A stretch of DNA of 64,000 nucleotides. Source: Providencia alcalifaciens. Its GTDB lineage: Bacteria > Pseudomonadota > Gammaproteobacteria > Enterobacterales > Enterobacteriaceae. The stretch lies in assembly GCF_020271745.1 (NCBI RefSeq), contig NZ_CP084296.1, positions 806,001-870,000 on the forward strand, read 5' to 3'. A program made the position numbers and the translations under genes. Below the pieces are notes generated by a model, which was not told the DNA's origin, ran no database searches, and saw only the letters and a list, made by a program, of their open reading frames with translations. Numbering within the stretch: position 1 is the stretch's first letter; the number at the start of each line of letters is the position of its first letter. Below, one piece after another: positions 1 to 8,974 of the stretch.

Positions 1-342
1 AACGTAATGGAACCAGCAATTGGTCAAGCGATGTTCGAATCCATTTCTCTGATGAGCAATGCATGCCGCAACTTAGTAGAAAAATGCGTTAACGGCATTA
101 CTGTTAACAAAGAAATCTGCGAAGCGTTTGTATTCAACTCTATCGGTATCGTAACTTACCTGAACCCATTCATCGGTCACCACAACGGTGATATCGTGGG
201 TAAAATCTGTGCTGAAACAGGTAAGAGCGTACGTGAAGTTGTCCTAGAACGTGGACTACTGACCGAAGCGCAACTGGATGATATCTTCTCTGTTGAGAAC
301 CTAAAACATCCAGAATATAAAGCAAAAAGATTTGACGACTAA
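1..342 (+). CDS. aspA: Aspartate ammonia-lyase (aspartase), C-terminal part
   Basis: The reading frame is open from the window edge, so only about the last 113 residues are present. Aspartase deaminates L-aspartate to fumarate and ammonia in the cytoplasm and feeds fumarate respiration. The visible part carries the family's C-terminal text, including [29 protein letters not shown] and a [17 protein letters not shown] tail, nearly as in E. coli AspA. It is followed after 140 bases by dcuA in the same direction, the standard enterobacterial aspA-dcuA pair. A hairpin with a T-run sits between them. Recognition is secure; the catalytic loop lies outside the window. Confidence 0.97.
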   Translation, partial: NVMEPAIGQAMFESISLMSNACRNLVEKCVNGITVNKEICEAFVFNSIGIVTYLNPFIGHHNGDIVGKICAETGKSVREVVLERGLLTEAQLDDIFSVENLKHPEYKAKRFDD

Positions 343-376
343 TTATTTATGTTTAGCATAAATAATTCTTAAGAAT

Positions 377-413
377 AAGGGCACGACTTTCCACCGGATA
401 GCGTGCCTTTTTT
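377..413 (+). terminator. Rho-independent terminator after aspA
   Basis: AAGGGCACG (377-385) pairs with CGTGCCTTT (402-410), with one G-T pair, and runs into a T6 tract. It sits between aspA and dcuA, so it may attenuate rather than abolish read-through into dcuA. Confidence 0.8.
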
Positions 414-482
414 CATGAATACACACACAAATAATTAACATAACAGTTTCATAATTTTCATTTTTGTCGAGGAGTAAACATT

Positions 483-1805
483 ATGTTAGCCGTAGAATTT
501 ATCATTGTTCTGCTGGCCATTTTTTTAGGGGCCCGTCTTGGAGGGATAGGTATCGGTTTTGCCGGTGGCCTTGGTGTTCTGGTACTCGCTGCAATTGGCG
601 TGAAACCGGGAACCATTCCTTTTGACGTAATCTCTATTATCATGGCTGTTATTGCCGCCATCTCTGCAATGCAAATTGCCGGTGGTCTGGATTACTTGGT
701 TGCTCAAACAGAAAAATTACTGCGTCGCAATCCCAAATACATCACTATCCTTGCCCCTATCGTGACCTATTTCCTGACTCTGTTCGCAGGTACAGGTAAT
801 ATCTCATTAGCAACTCTGCCAGTTATCGCAGAAGTGGCGAAAGAACAAGGCGTGAAACCATGTCGCCCACTGTCTACGGCGGTTGTTGCAGCTCAGATTG
901 GTATTACAGCATCGCCAATTTCTGCGGCGGTTGTTTACATGGCATCTGTCATGGAAAACCCAGCAATGGTTGGCGCAGGTAACACCGTTAGCTATATCAC
1001 GCTGTTAGGTATTTTATTACCAGCAACTTTCTTAGCTATCATCCTGATGTCTTTCATTGTCTCTTGGACATTTAACTCTAAGCTGTCTGATGACCCAATC
1101 TACCAAAAACGTTTAGCTGAAGGCTTAGTTGAACTGCGCGGTAGCCAAGTTAAAGAGATCAAACCAGGTGCTAAAGCGTCTGTTCTGCTGTTCTTATTCG
1201 GCGTTGTTGGGGTAGTTTGCTACGCAATTATCAACAGCCCAAGTTTAGGCATTGTGGCAACCCCACTGATGAACACCACTAACGCTATCCTGATTATCAT
1301 GCTGACTGTGGCAACGTTAATCACTGTACTGTGCCGTGTAAACACTGATGCAATCCTGAACTCAAGTACCTTCAAAGCAGGTATGAGCGCATGTATTTGT
1401 ATCTTAGGTGTTGCATGGTTAGGTGATACTTTCGTACAGCACAACATTGATTGGATCAAAGAAACTGCGGGTGACTTAATCCACGAACACTCATGGATGT
1501 TAGCAGTTATCTTCTTCTTCTGTTCTGCGCTTCTGTACTCTCAAGCAGCAACAGCGAAAGCGTTGATGCCTATGGCACTGGCACTGAACGTTAGCCCATT
1601 AACCGCTATCGCTTCATTCTCAGCAGTATCTGGTCTGTTCATTCTGCCTACTTACCCAACTCTGGTTGCGGCGGTACAAATGGATGACACTGGTACAACT
1701 CGCATCGGTAAATTCGTCTTTAACCACCCATTCTTTATTCCGGGTACCATCGCTGTGGCATTGGCCGTTACCTTCGGCTTCCTATTCGGCGGTATGATCC
1801 TGTAG
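483..1805 (+). CDS. dcuA: Anaerobic C4-dicarboxylate transporter DcuA
   Basis: An inner-membrane antiporter for aspartate, fumarate, malate and succinate; with AspA it lets the cell import aspartate and export succinate during anaerobic growth. The protein is 440 residues (E. coli DcuA is about 433), hydrophobic throughout with roughly ten or more membrane segments. It has the conserved N-terminal MLAVEFIIVLLAIFLGARLGGI-like segment, split here only by its glycines, and a GTGNISLATLPVIAEVAKEQG loop typical of Dcu carriers. A GAGG-type ribosome site precedes the ATG. It lies directly downstream of aspA and is followed by a strong terminator. In E. coli cutA-dsbD would come next; here an unrelated minus-strand cluster does. 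Confidence 0.95.
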   Translation: MLAVEFIIVLLAIFLGARLGGIGIGFAGGLGVLVLAAIGVKPGTIPFDVISIIMAVIAAISAMQIAGGLDYLVAQTEKLLRRNPKYITILAPIVTYFLTLFAGTGNISLATLPVIAEVAKEQGVKPCRPLSTAVVAAQIGITASPISAAVVYMASVMENPAMVGAGNTVSYITLLGILLPATFLAIILMSFIVSWTFNSKLSDDPIYQKRLAEGLVELRGSQVKEIKPGAKASVLLFLFGVVGVVCYAIINSPSLGIVATPLMNTTNAILIIMLTVATLITVLCRVNTDAILNSSTFKAGMSACICILGVAWLGDTFVQHNIDWIKETAGDLIHEHSWMLAVIFFFCSALLYSQAATAKALMPMALALNVSPLTAIASFSAVSGLFILPTYPTLVAAVQMDDTGTTRIGKFVFNHPFFIPGTIAVALAVTFGFLFGGMIL

Positions 1806-1834
1806 TCATCAATGCAATGACTTAGGAACAAAAG

Positions 1835-1863
1835 AACCGTGGCTTTCGAGTCACGGTTTTTTT
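1835..1863 (+). terminator. Rho-independent terminator after dcuA
   Basis: AACCGTG (1835-1841) pairs with CACGGTT (1852-1858), followed by T7. It closes the aspA-dcuA unit 30 bases after the dcuA stop and may also serve the converging minus-strand lipid cluster. Confidence 0.85.
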
Positions 1864-1896
1864 ATGTCTGTGCTCGCAATATCTATACTGACCAAA

Positions 1897-3003
1897 TTAC
1901 CTAACCCCTTCCCCTGTGCCCATTCGCTTTAAAAACCGCTGCTGATAACGCCACAAAGTTTTGGCATCAACACAGTGATAATCCATGCCAAATTGCGCGG
2001 CGGTTTGCTGAATAAGACGAGCAAGCGCCGGGTAATGCCGATGATGCCAATTGGGAAATAAATGATGGGTAAGATGCAGATTCAGCCCACCGAGCCAGTA
2101 AGTCAGGCACTTCGGCGTGGTTTGCCAATCATAGGTGGTTGAGAACGTATGAGTATAAAACCCTTGTTCCATACGCCCTGAATCCGGTGCGGTATAAAAG
2201 GTGGCTTTCGCCCAATGGGTACCCAAAATCAGCACCACAAAAATAAATGACGCGAACATTTGGCTAAGCAGATAAACACCCAGCAACGTGCCAATACCAA
2301 TGCCATACGGGGATAGCACCCAATACGGTAATAATAATGCCAATGCAAGATGCAGCATTTTACTCAGCAAAAATACCCCAATACCTTTCGCACCTTGATG
2401 GCGCATTTTTGGGGCAACGCGCGTAAAATGAAAACGGTCAAACCAATCGTAACCCCAAATCAGCGCGGGAAATGTCATTGCTGCTATCAGCGGCCAATAC
2501 AAATGCTGCCACCGCATAAACGGATACCAGCGTTGGTATGGGGTTTGGCGCAGTAAAAAATTCTCTTCAATATCCAGATCATAATGGCGAACATTGGTAT
2601 GGGAATGGTGAAAAACAATGTGCCGTACGCGCCAACAATCGGGGTCTAACCCTAAAGGAATTGTCACCCAAAAGTTCACAATCCGGTTAAGTGCTCCTCG
2701 CTGAAAAACCGCGTTGTGCGAGGCATCGTGCACCATGTTAATCGCCAGCAATAAGGCAAAGAAAATAAACAGCGGATAACCCACAAAAAACAGGATTCCG
2801 CCTTGAGAGCTCAGCATCAGCCCGTAGCTGCCTAAGCACACCAAAATCAGCGTCAAACTTTTGAGATAGACCCAGCTATCAGCAAAGCGGTGATCGCCTT
2901 TTTCTTGCAGATACCCCTTCGCCGCTTGCTGCAATGCACGGTGAAAAGCCAGATCATCCCGCTGGCGAAAAGTGAGGGGCGGTAATGGCTTAGGCTTGTA
3001 CAT
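1897..3003 (-). CDS. Membrane fatty acid desaturase family protein
   Basis: A 368-residue integral membrane protein with the three histidine boxes of the di-iron fatty acid desaturase family: HDASH at about 92-96, HxxxHH at about 127-132, and HLTHH in the C-terminal part (LNLHLTHHLFPNWH). Such enzymes introduce double bonds or hydroxyls into acyl chains, using O2 and reducing equivalents. ATG at 3003 is preferred over the in-frame GTG at 3006. It overlaps the end of the upstream sterol-desaturase-like gene by 14 bases. It is the last gene of the coupled lipid cluster, so it probably modifies that pathway's acyl product; the actual substrate is unknown. Confidence 0.88.
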   Translation of the reverse strand: MYKPKPLPPLTFRQRDDLAFHRALQQAAKGYLQEKGDHRFADSWVYLKSLTLILVCLGSYGLMLSSQGGILFFVGYPLFIFFALLLAINMVHDASHNAVFQRGALNRIVNFWVTIPLGLDPDCWRVRHIVFHHSHTNVRHYDLDIEENFLLRQTPYQRWYPFMRWQHLYWPLIAAMTFPALIWGYDWFDRFHFTRVAPKMRHQGAKGIGVFLLSKMLHLALALLLPYWVLSPYGIGIGTLLGVYLLSQMFASFIFVVLILGTHWAKATFYTAPDSGRMEQGFYTHTFSTTYDWQTTPKCLTYWLGGLNLHLTHHLFPNWHHRHYPALARLIQQTAAQFGMDYHCVDAKTLWRYQQRFLKRMGTGEGVR

Positions 3004-4114
3004 CACGGCTATCCACAGACGTTGTTCCTACGCCCATTAGCACAGCAAAGCTGTGCAACCATAATAGCGCACCCACCACCAGCCAGAATGGCGTCAACCA
3101 GCCTGCAATGATGATCAATAACAGTGTCAGGCTGGCAACGGCAAACCAACTCCATTTTCCCCAACCATAACCGCTTGATAAGCCAGATAATGCGACAGTC
3201 CCTGCCGCCAACAGCAGAAATAACCCAACTTGCTCAAGAGTCGTCCCATTAAAACCGTACCCATAGCGATACACGTAGCCAATCACCAACGTGAACAGCA
3301 GCAATGTCCCACCCACTAGCCCCATTTTTCCGATGTGATAACGAGGGGAATGGGTCGGTTTATTCGCTTTTTTCACACCTAAAATACGCAAAAATGGGCG
3401 ATTACTGTCAATCAGCGGGTTTTCCGTCGCCGCCTCACCGCCGATACCGTATTGATGAGGCGTTTCTGGGGATTCAGAAAACGTTCCAAATAGCTTATCC
3501 CAAATAATAAAACTGCCACCAAAGTTACGATTGGCATATCCGCCCGTTTTAATATGGTGAACCCGATGATGATGCGGCGTCACCATCCACGCCTCCAACC
3601 ATTTAAAACGGGGAATTAACCCACTGTGGTTAAAAAACTGAATAGTGTAATGAAGCACCGATACCGTCATAAAGACGGTGAGCGGCACGCCCATCAACGC
3701 CAATAACAGAAAGAAAGGAATAGAAGTGAGTGAGGAATACCACGAATTACGTACCCCTAACGAGAGATTAAAATGCTCCCCTTGATGGTGCACCACATGC
3801 ACTGCCCACAAAAGACGGTACCGATGGTGTAAGCGATGAAGCCAATAAAACCCTAAATCCCAAGCGATTAACGTAAACAACCACACCAGCCACGTTGGCC
3901 AGCTATCGGTAATACCGAAAGAAAAATGCGTGACCACAAAACCGTAGCAAAATAGTTCTAACCCACGAAATAGCCACAGCATGATATGCCCAGAATTGAG
4001 GTTAAACACCACATCTTGCCAACTGAATGAAACGCGCTTTTGGCGGGCAATGATCAGCGCTTCCACCATCACAATCAACACCATAAAGATAATGGGAAAT
4101 GTCAGTTCATTCAT
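2990..4114 (-). CDS. Sterol desaturase / fatty acid hydroxylase family protein
   Basis: A 374-residue membrane protein of the fatty acid hydroxylase superfamily. The metal-binding boxes are visible as HRLHH (93-97), HVVHH (106-110) and HHHRVHH (181-187). After the catalytic half come about four more hydrophobic segments (about residues 265-365), a C-terminal extension on top of the usual domain. It overlaps the upstream PAP2 gene by 4 bases and the downstream desaturase by 14, so translation is coupled. By family it is an O2-dependent hydroxylase or desaturase of a lipid; enterobacteria lack sterols, so a sterol substrate is unlikely. The product is not predictable. Confidence 0.87.
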   Translation of the reverse strand: MNELTFPIIFMVLIVMVEALIIARQKRVSFSWQDVVFNLNSGHIMLWLFRGLELFCYGFVVTHFSFGITDSWPTWLVWLFTLIAWDLGFYWLHRLHHRYRLLWAVHVVHHQGEHFNLSLGVRNSWYSSLTSIPFFLLLALMGVPLTVFMTVSVLHYTIQFFNHSGLIPRFKWLEAWMVTPHHHRVHHIKTGGYANRNFGGSFIIWDKLFGTFSESPETPHQYGIGGEAATENPLIDSNRPFLRILGVKKANKPTHSPRYHIGKMGLVGGTLLLFTLVIGYVYRYGYGFNGTTLEQVGLFLLLAAGTVALSGLSSGYGWGKWSWFAVASLTLLLIIIAGWLTPFWLVVGALLWLHSFAVLMGVGTTSVDSRDVQA

Positions 4115-4740
4115 CGCACTCTCCGTGACGGATCAGACGTCAATAAGCGAAACGTCAGTAAACGAACAACTGTTATCGCTATCCACGCACAAGCCGCACC
4201 GCCAACCACATCAATAAACAGGTGCCGCTTTAGCATTAAGACAGAAAAAATAATCATCAACGCCCACAATAACCACAAGAGGTTTCTCAAAAATTGACCT
4301 TTTCGACACAAAGCCCACCATGCAATTAACGTCAACGACACGTGGAGCGAAGGCAGCATATTTTGTGAGGTATCCGCCTGTAATAACCCGGCAAGTGCCA
4401 GCTGAGTCAACCCACTCCCTATATATTGAGGAAACTCAGCCGTGGTTGGATAAATCAGATATACCATGCCAGATAGCACCGCACAGAGGATCATCTGCCA
4501 CATTAACGGCTTTACTTTTTCTGCATAACTCAGCAGATAACCGCAGGGAATAAAAAGAAAAAAAGAGAGATAGAGCCATACCGCATTTGGCGAATAACCG
4601 ACTGCATCATCAATTATCGAGGGGGAAATAACGTGCGCAGAAGAATAAATATGCCCCGTCAATGAGTAGAAAACCCCAACACATCCCCAGCCTAATAGTA
4701 AATACCCCACGCGCCGCCACACTGACATCGACTTTATCAT
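4111..4740 (-). CDS. PAP2-family membrane phosphatase-like protein
   Basis: A small polytopic membrane protein (209 residues from ATG 4740). It has the PAP2 core motifs PSLH (130-133) and, 40 residues on, a KRHLFID stretch with the expected His173 and Asp177. PAP2 enzymes dephosphorylate lipid phosphates or isoprenyl diphosphates, and some transfer phosphoalcohol head groups. The first PAP2 motif (KxxxxxxRP) is not obvious, which is common in the inositol-phosphotransferase-like branch. The longer frame starting at 4812 would overlap the upstream gene by 76 bases; ATG 4740 gives the 4-base ATGA overlap used throughout this cluster and is preferred. It may finish or attach the head group of the cluster's product. 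Confidence 0.82.
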   Translation of the reverse strand: MIKSMSVWRRVGYLLLGWGCVGVFYSLTGHIYSSAHVISPSIIDDAVGYSPNAVWLYLSFFLFIPCGYLLSYAEKVKPLMWQMILCAVLSGMVYLIYPTTAEFPQYIGSGLTQLALAGLLQADTSQNMLPSLHVSLTLIAWWALCRKGQFLRNLLWLLWALMIIFSVLMLKRHLFIDVVGGAACAWIAITVVRLLTFRLLTSDPSRRVR

Positions 4741-6014
4741 GACGCCTCCCGCGTGATCCGCCGACGCTTGATAGCCATCACTGTGGCAGGCAAGACAGTG
4801 TTGAGTTGCCATTGAAGATGCTCAGTCACTGCGCCTTGCAGTTCAAAATAGTCAGTTAGTGCTTGCTTACATGCCAATAGTACCGCTTCCTCACAATCCG
4901 CAGATAAGGTGAATAACTGCCCCTGTTGATGAAGTCGGTAATCTGTCTCAGTCGGTAAAGTATTGCACATCACTCGGTTACAGGCGTCCGCAAACAGGGT
5001 TATTGGTTCACCTTGTTGATTGGTTAATACCAGTTGATCATCGCTGCGTCCTTCAATGCATTCAATGGCTATTTGTACATCGCCGCAAGGGCATGGAGCC
5101 TCTCTAACAACCAAGATATCATCGAGTTGATAACGCACAATGGGCTGAGTTTGCCGTGTAAAATCGGTGATAATCGGTGAAAAACGGCGTTCATCAATCC
5201 ACTGTTTTTCAATATGCAAAAAAGCTTCATTCAGATGCAATGTGCCATGAGGGCAGGTGCAACCAAGAAAACCTTCTGTCGCTTGATACACTTCGCCCAC
5301 ATCTGAAAAAACCGTTTTTAGCTGGGCTTTATCATCGGCATTGAGTACTTCCGCCACTGATATCACCCTTTTTGGGGTTAGTGAGCACTCATTTCGCTGC
5401 TGGCGCTTTGCCATTTCCACCAGCACCTGTGCAGGGGCAACAATAATGGTAGGCTGCCATTGATTAAGTGCAGCAAGATGCTCATCAAAATCCCCCAGCA
5501 GGTCGTAAAACTGAAATGAGAGCCAGCGGTTATTGACACTTTCATATAAGTTATTGTTTGCACGTAGAAACAGCGCAACGCGCTCTCCAGCAAATAGTCC
5601 ATCCGGTAGCATCTTAGCCAGCATGGTTCCCGACCAGCGAGCTTGCTCGTCAGGGCTGACCACAAACACCCCTCGCTTTCCTGATGTCCCAGACGATAAC
5701 CCCACACTGAATTTCCCCACGGTTGGGGAGAAATCTCGGGAAGATTCGCTCTGCTTTGCGCAGGCAAGCAGCTCATTCACTTTCAGCCCTTGGGTGTTCA
5801 TACGGTCAAAATGCTGCATCATCAAGGCTTTATTCATCACAGGCCACTGAGTAAGTGCTTGCTCACAATATGCCGAAAAATAGGGACTGCGCCGTAAAAA
5901 GCGCTGGGTAAATGCCGATAATTTTCGCTGTTGGTATCGCTCTAGCGCTATGGGATCCGTAAAGCGCAGTCGTCGAGCCTGCCAGTAATACCACAGAATT
6001 TTCAGCAGTTTCAC
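4737..6014 (-). CDS. Adenylate-forming enzyme, F390 synthetase/PaaK-related
   Basis: A 425-residue cytoplasmic enzyme of the phenylacetate-CoA ligase / coenzyme F390 synthetase-like branch of ANL enzymes. The phosphate-binding loop SSGTSGKRG is at 107-115; later come the YQATEGFLGC segment and an ITDFTRQTQPIVRYQLDD segment typical of PaaK-like proteins. Such enzymes activate a carboxylate with ATP, often passing it to CoA or another acceptor. It overlaps the MBL gene upstream and the PAP2 gene downstream by 4 bases each. In the cluster it probably activates a fatty or aromatic acid intermediate. Short members of this family are often annotated only as F390 synthetase-related; the substrate is unknown. 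Confidence 0.85.
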   Translation of the reverse strand: MKLLKILWYYWQARRLRFTDPIALERYQQRKLSAFTQRFLRRSPYFSAYCEQALTQWPVMNKALMMQHFDRMNTQGLKVNELLACAKQSESSRDFSPTVGKFSVGLSSGTSGKRGVFVVSPDEQARWSGTMLAKMLPDGLFAGERVALFLRANNNLYESVNNRWLSFQFYDLLGDFDEHLAALNQWQPTIIVAPAQVLVEMAKRQQRNECSLTPKRVISVAEVLNADDKAQLKTVFSDVGEVYQATEGFLGCTCPHGTLHLNEAFLHIEKQWIDERRFSPIITDFTRQTQPIVRYQLDDILVVREAPCPCGDVQIAIECIEGRSDDQLVLTNQQGEPITLFADACNRVMCNTLPTETDYRLHQQGQLFTLSADCEEAVLLACKQALTDYFELQGAVTEHLQWQLNTVLPATVMAIKRRRITREAS

Positions 6015-6811
6015 AACTCGCCCTCATGACACAGTTGGATCGGTATCTGGCGTTTATCAATCTGATGCAATTTATTGAGCGTCTCGTAATAGGCTTGGCG
6101 GTCATCCATAATTAAATTCGCCACCGCCATTGGCCCGCGCAATTCTCGGTAATTCGTTGGTGACCACGCCGCATCCCCCGCCAGCAAGATCCAGCCATCA
6201 TCTGTCGCCACGCATAATCCAGTATGCCCCGCGGCATGACCCGGTAATGGCACGGCAATTAAGGTTTTTTCTGGATTTATCGCATAACCAAATCCTAATT
6301 CGGCTAAGGCTTCAGGAAGCTCAACACGCTCAAAACCTTCATAAAATCGAGCTCTTTCTTCGAAATCTTCAGGGATCAACCCGCGCACAAAGGCTTTACG
6401 TAATGCGGAAAATCCGGTTAGGTTGCGCGTTTTTTGCCACCCTTCCCCCGAACAGATCAGCGGTACAGACGGAAAATCCCGTAGCCCCGCAATATGGTCA
6501 CCATGGAAATGGGAAATAATCACTCCAGTAATATCAGCAGGCGTGATGCCATCCGCCTTGAGCTGAGAAACGAGAGCATCTTTGGTATCAAAATAGACCG
6601 GAGTAACCGCTCGATACAGCCGAATAATCCCCTCACGGGTATGGTCATAAAAGTGGTCGGCATACCCCGTGTCAAATAGCCAGCGCTGATCATGCCCCTC
6701 AATCAGCCATGCCCGCGCAGGGAATTTACACGCTTTCATACTGGCACCTTTGAGGGCAACACAACCGGGATGGGTGCAATATCCCACTTCAAATACCCGA
6801 ATGTTCATCAT
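6011..6811 (-). CDS. MBL-fold metallo-hydrolase
   Basis: A 266-residue soluble protein with the metallo-beta-lactamase zinc motif HFHGDH at 101-106, a GHAAGHTG loop near 195, a GDA segment near 214 and a final metal-type His in LCHEGE near the C-terminus. It resembles the lactonase/thioesterase-like branch, which hydrolyses lactones or thioesters. It overlaps both neighbours by 4 bases (ATGA). In a pathway with a ketoacyl synthase and an acid-activating enzyme, it could release an acyl thioester or open a lactone. That is inference from context; a quorum-quenching lactonase role is not supported by the surroundings. Confidence 0.85.
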   Translation of the reverse strand: MMNIRVFEVGYCTHPGCVALKGASMKACKFPARAWLIEGHDQRWLFDTGYADHFYDHTREGIIRLYRAVTPVYFDTKDALVSQLKADGITPADITGVIISHFHGDHIAGLRDFPSVPLICSGEGWQKTRNLTGFSALRKAFVRGLIPEDFEERARFYEGFERVELPEALAELGFGYAINPEKTLIAVPLPGHAAGHTGLCVATDDGWILLAGDAAWSPTNYRELRGPMAVANLIMDDRQAYYETLNKLHQIDKRQIPIQLCHEGEL

Positions 6812-7833
6812 AGTTTGCCCTCTTGATTTTCGTTAAGCCATTTTGCGGTGCGTGCGATGCCCTCCGCCATGGAATAGCGTGGGATGTAACCGAGTTCCTG
6901 CTGAGCGCGTTGATTGTTTAAAATCATCGTGAAATAAGCGGCGCCAAGGCTATAACGGGTTAATAATGGCTCTTTTCGCTGCATAATCGCCAATTTTTCT
7001 AAGCAGAACGCCACACCATATAATAGTGAGTAAGGTGCAGATTTAATCTGGCATTCGGTGCCTGTTTGTGCAAATAGCGCACGTAATGTTGTCGCAAGTG
7101 GCTGAGGATCTTGGTTGGTAATATTAAATATCGAGCCACTTTTTAATGGCTTTTGGGTTGCCAATATCATGGCATCCACCACATTTTCAACGTAGGTCAA
7201 ATCGAAGGCGTTTTTTCCTCCTGCCGGCAGCACCAATTTGCCATGGCGAGCGCGGACTTGCGCCATCAAACGCGGCAATAAAACCCTATCATGCGCGCCA
7301 AATAATCCTCGAGGGCGCAAAATCACAAACGTAGTTGAGGGATAATTCGACACTATCTTGGCAATTTCTTGCTCGGCAAGGAACTTCGTTCGCGCATAAT
7401 CATTGGCAAATTGCGTGTTATTCGTTGATTCGAAAATATTGTGCTGGTGAGTAAAATTAAAATAGATTGCAGGGGTGGAGATATGCACAAACCGCTCGAT
7501 ACCTTGCTCTGCCGCAGTCTGCGCCAAGGTTTTGGTAGCTTGCCAATTAATAGCCTCAAATGTTTCACGCGCCCCCCATGGCGCCGACAGTGCTGCACAG
7601 TGCCAAATTGCCTGACACCCTGCCATCAACTCGCGCGCGGTTTCCGGTGTTAAGGTTGCCAGTTCTACGGGAATAAATGTAGCCCCCGCATCCATTAACT
7701 CCTGACCAATGGCTAAATCACGCCCGCAAGCCACCACCCGATGCCCTTCACGTAGCAAAATTTCAGTAGCATTACGTCCTAGCCCACTGGTCGCGCCTGT
7801 GACTAAGATTTTCATGGGACCAAAATCATTCAT
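6808..7833 (-). CDS. NAD(P)-dependent extended SDR (3-beta-HSD/OleD-like)
   Basis: A 341-residue extended short-chain dehydrogenase. The nucleotide-binding GATSGLG is at 13-19, the catalytic pair Tyr146 and Lys150 lies in YARTK, and LRPRGLFG is the usual substrate-lobe segment. Relatives include 3-beta-hydroxysteroid dehydrogenases and OleD, which reduces the beta-keto acid made by OleA during olefin synthesis. The gene sits directly after the ketoacyl-synthase-like gene and overlaps it by 4 bases, which fits a 3-keto reduction step. ATG 7815 is an alternative start within a short local duplication (TTTTxGTCCCATGA appears twice). Confidence 0.88.
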   Translation of the reverse strand: MNDFGPMKILVTGATSGLGRNATEILLREGHRVVACGRDLAIGQELMDAGATFIPVELATLTPETARELMAGCQAIWHCAALSAPWGARETFEAINWQATKTLAQTAAEQGIERFVHISTPAIYFNFTHQHNIFESTNNTQFANDYARTKFLAEQEIAKIVSNYPSTTFVILRPRGLFGAHDRVLLPRLMAQVRARHGKLVLPAGGKNAFDLTYVENVVDAMILATQKPLKSGSIFNITNQDPQPLATTLRALFAQTGTECQIKSAPYSLLYGVAFCLEKLAIMQRKEPLLTRYSLGAAYFTMILNNQRAQQELGYIPRYSMAEGIARTAKWLNENQEGKL

Positions 7834-8828
7834 GGGACTAAAACCAGGGCAGATAAAGCTAAACCGGCTGCGGTTCCTACCAGCATTACATGGGATTTGC
7901 CATAAAAACGGTCGGTGATAATGGCTTCATGCAGTGCGGAAGGAATTGATGCCGCGACTTGGTTACCGTGTGTGGCATAGATATCGACTAACTGCTCGGT
8001 GGTAACTCCAAGGCGTTTACGCATATGTTCCAAGGATAAGTGACTTGCTTGATGAGGAACCACGGTATCAATCTGCGCTAAATTCACACCCGCTTGAGAC
8101 AGTATTCTCTCCATAAAATCCTCAACCATGGCGGAGGCCATCTTGAATAGCGGTTTGCCTTTCATGTGGAATAAAAAATCACTCGGCTCCATTCCTGAGC
8201 GTGGATTACGGCGAGTACCGCCCGCTCTGATCTCACAAAGATCCAGCCCCTCAGGATAGGTTTCCAGACGAAATGCCAAAATACCACTGCCCCCATCACC
8301 GCGCTCAACGAGGGTACAAGCCGCACCATCCCCAAAAATAAGTGAGGATTCTTCATGCTCCCAGTCAATACCCCGAGAGGCGATATCCGCAGAGACAATC
8401 GCAATTCGGCGATACTGATGGGTGGCGAGTAGCCCACCCGCGATTTGCAACGCCGATAAATAACTCACACAGCTCGCATTCACATCAAAACAGGCAATAC
8501 CCGAATCAAGTGCTGAACTTGCGAGAATATGGGCTGCGCTACAAGGGAGGGCTTGAACGGGAATTGCTGATGCGCAAATCAAGGCATCCACAGAGGCAGG
8601 GTCAATATGGTGGCGAGTTAATGCATCGTGGATTGCAGCAGCGGCTAATTCAGCTTGGCTATCGGTATTGGATGCATGGTAGCGCCAGCGGATCCCTGAG
8701 CGTTTTTCGACGTAACCGTTCGGCTTATTTAGCTGCTTATCCAAATCTATCGACAATATTTTATGTGTGGGTAGTGCGATGCCAGAAGCAATAATTTTCA
8801 GTGGCACAAACGTGTTGGGGTTAAGCAT
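7830..8828 (-). CDS. Beta-ketoacyl synthase III-like (FabH/OleA-like) enzyme
   Basis: A 332-residue thiolase-fold condensing enzyme. The Cys-His-Asn triad is visible: Cys120 in DVNASC, His259 in VVPHQAS and Asn289 in THGNQVAAS. Such enzymes join an acyl-CoA or acyl-ACP to malonyl-ACP, or two acyl-CoAs head to head in OleA. It is first in the coupled cluster of seven and is followed immediately by a reductase of the OleD type, suggesting condensation then reduction. It is not the housekeeping fabH, which sits in the plsX-fabHDG operon in enterobacteria. Confidence in the fold and active site is high; substrate and product are unknown. Confidence 0.88.
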   Translation of the reverse strand: MLNPNTFVPLKIIASGIALPTHKILSIDLDKQLNKPNGYVEKRSGIRWRYHASNTDSQAELAAAAIHDALTRHHIDPASVDALICASAIPVQALPCSAAHILASSALDSGIACFDVNASCVSYLSALQIAGGLLATHQYRRIAIVSADIASRGIDWEHEESSLIFGDGAACTLVERGDGGSGILAFRLETYPEGLDLCEIRAGGTRRNPRSGMEPSDFLFHMKGKPLFKMASAMVEDFMERILSQAGVNLAQIDTVVPHQASHLSLEHMRKRLGVTTEQLVDIYATHGNQVAASIPSALHEAIITDRFYGKSHVMLVGTAAGLALSALVLVP

Positions 8829-8974
8829 TTTTTACCTATTCTTGTGGTTTATTGCTTTATTACCCCTTCATTTACCAAATAACCCGCCATCATGGTATCG
8901 GAAAAAGTGCATATAAAATAAATATTGGATAAGTCAGCTTATTTTTCATCAAATAAATAGGTTTCGCTTTTATT
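8829..8974 (-). promoter_or_regulatory. Intergenic region holding the lipid-cluster promoter
   Basis: This 146-base AT-rich gap lies between the glycerate kinase remnant and the ketoacyl synthase gene, both on the minus strand. It must hold the promoter of the seven-gene cluster unless transcription reads through. No convincing operator palindrome was seen. Confidence 0.35.

Noticed and set aside
6011..6811. Acyl-homoserine-lactone lactonase
   Set aside because: The metal motif fits many MBL hydrolases; the gene is embedded in a lipid cluster, with no quorum-sensing genes nearby.
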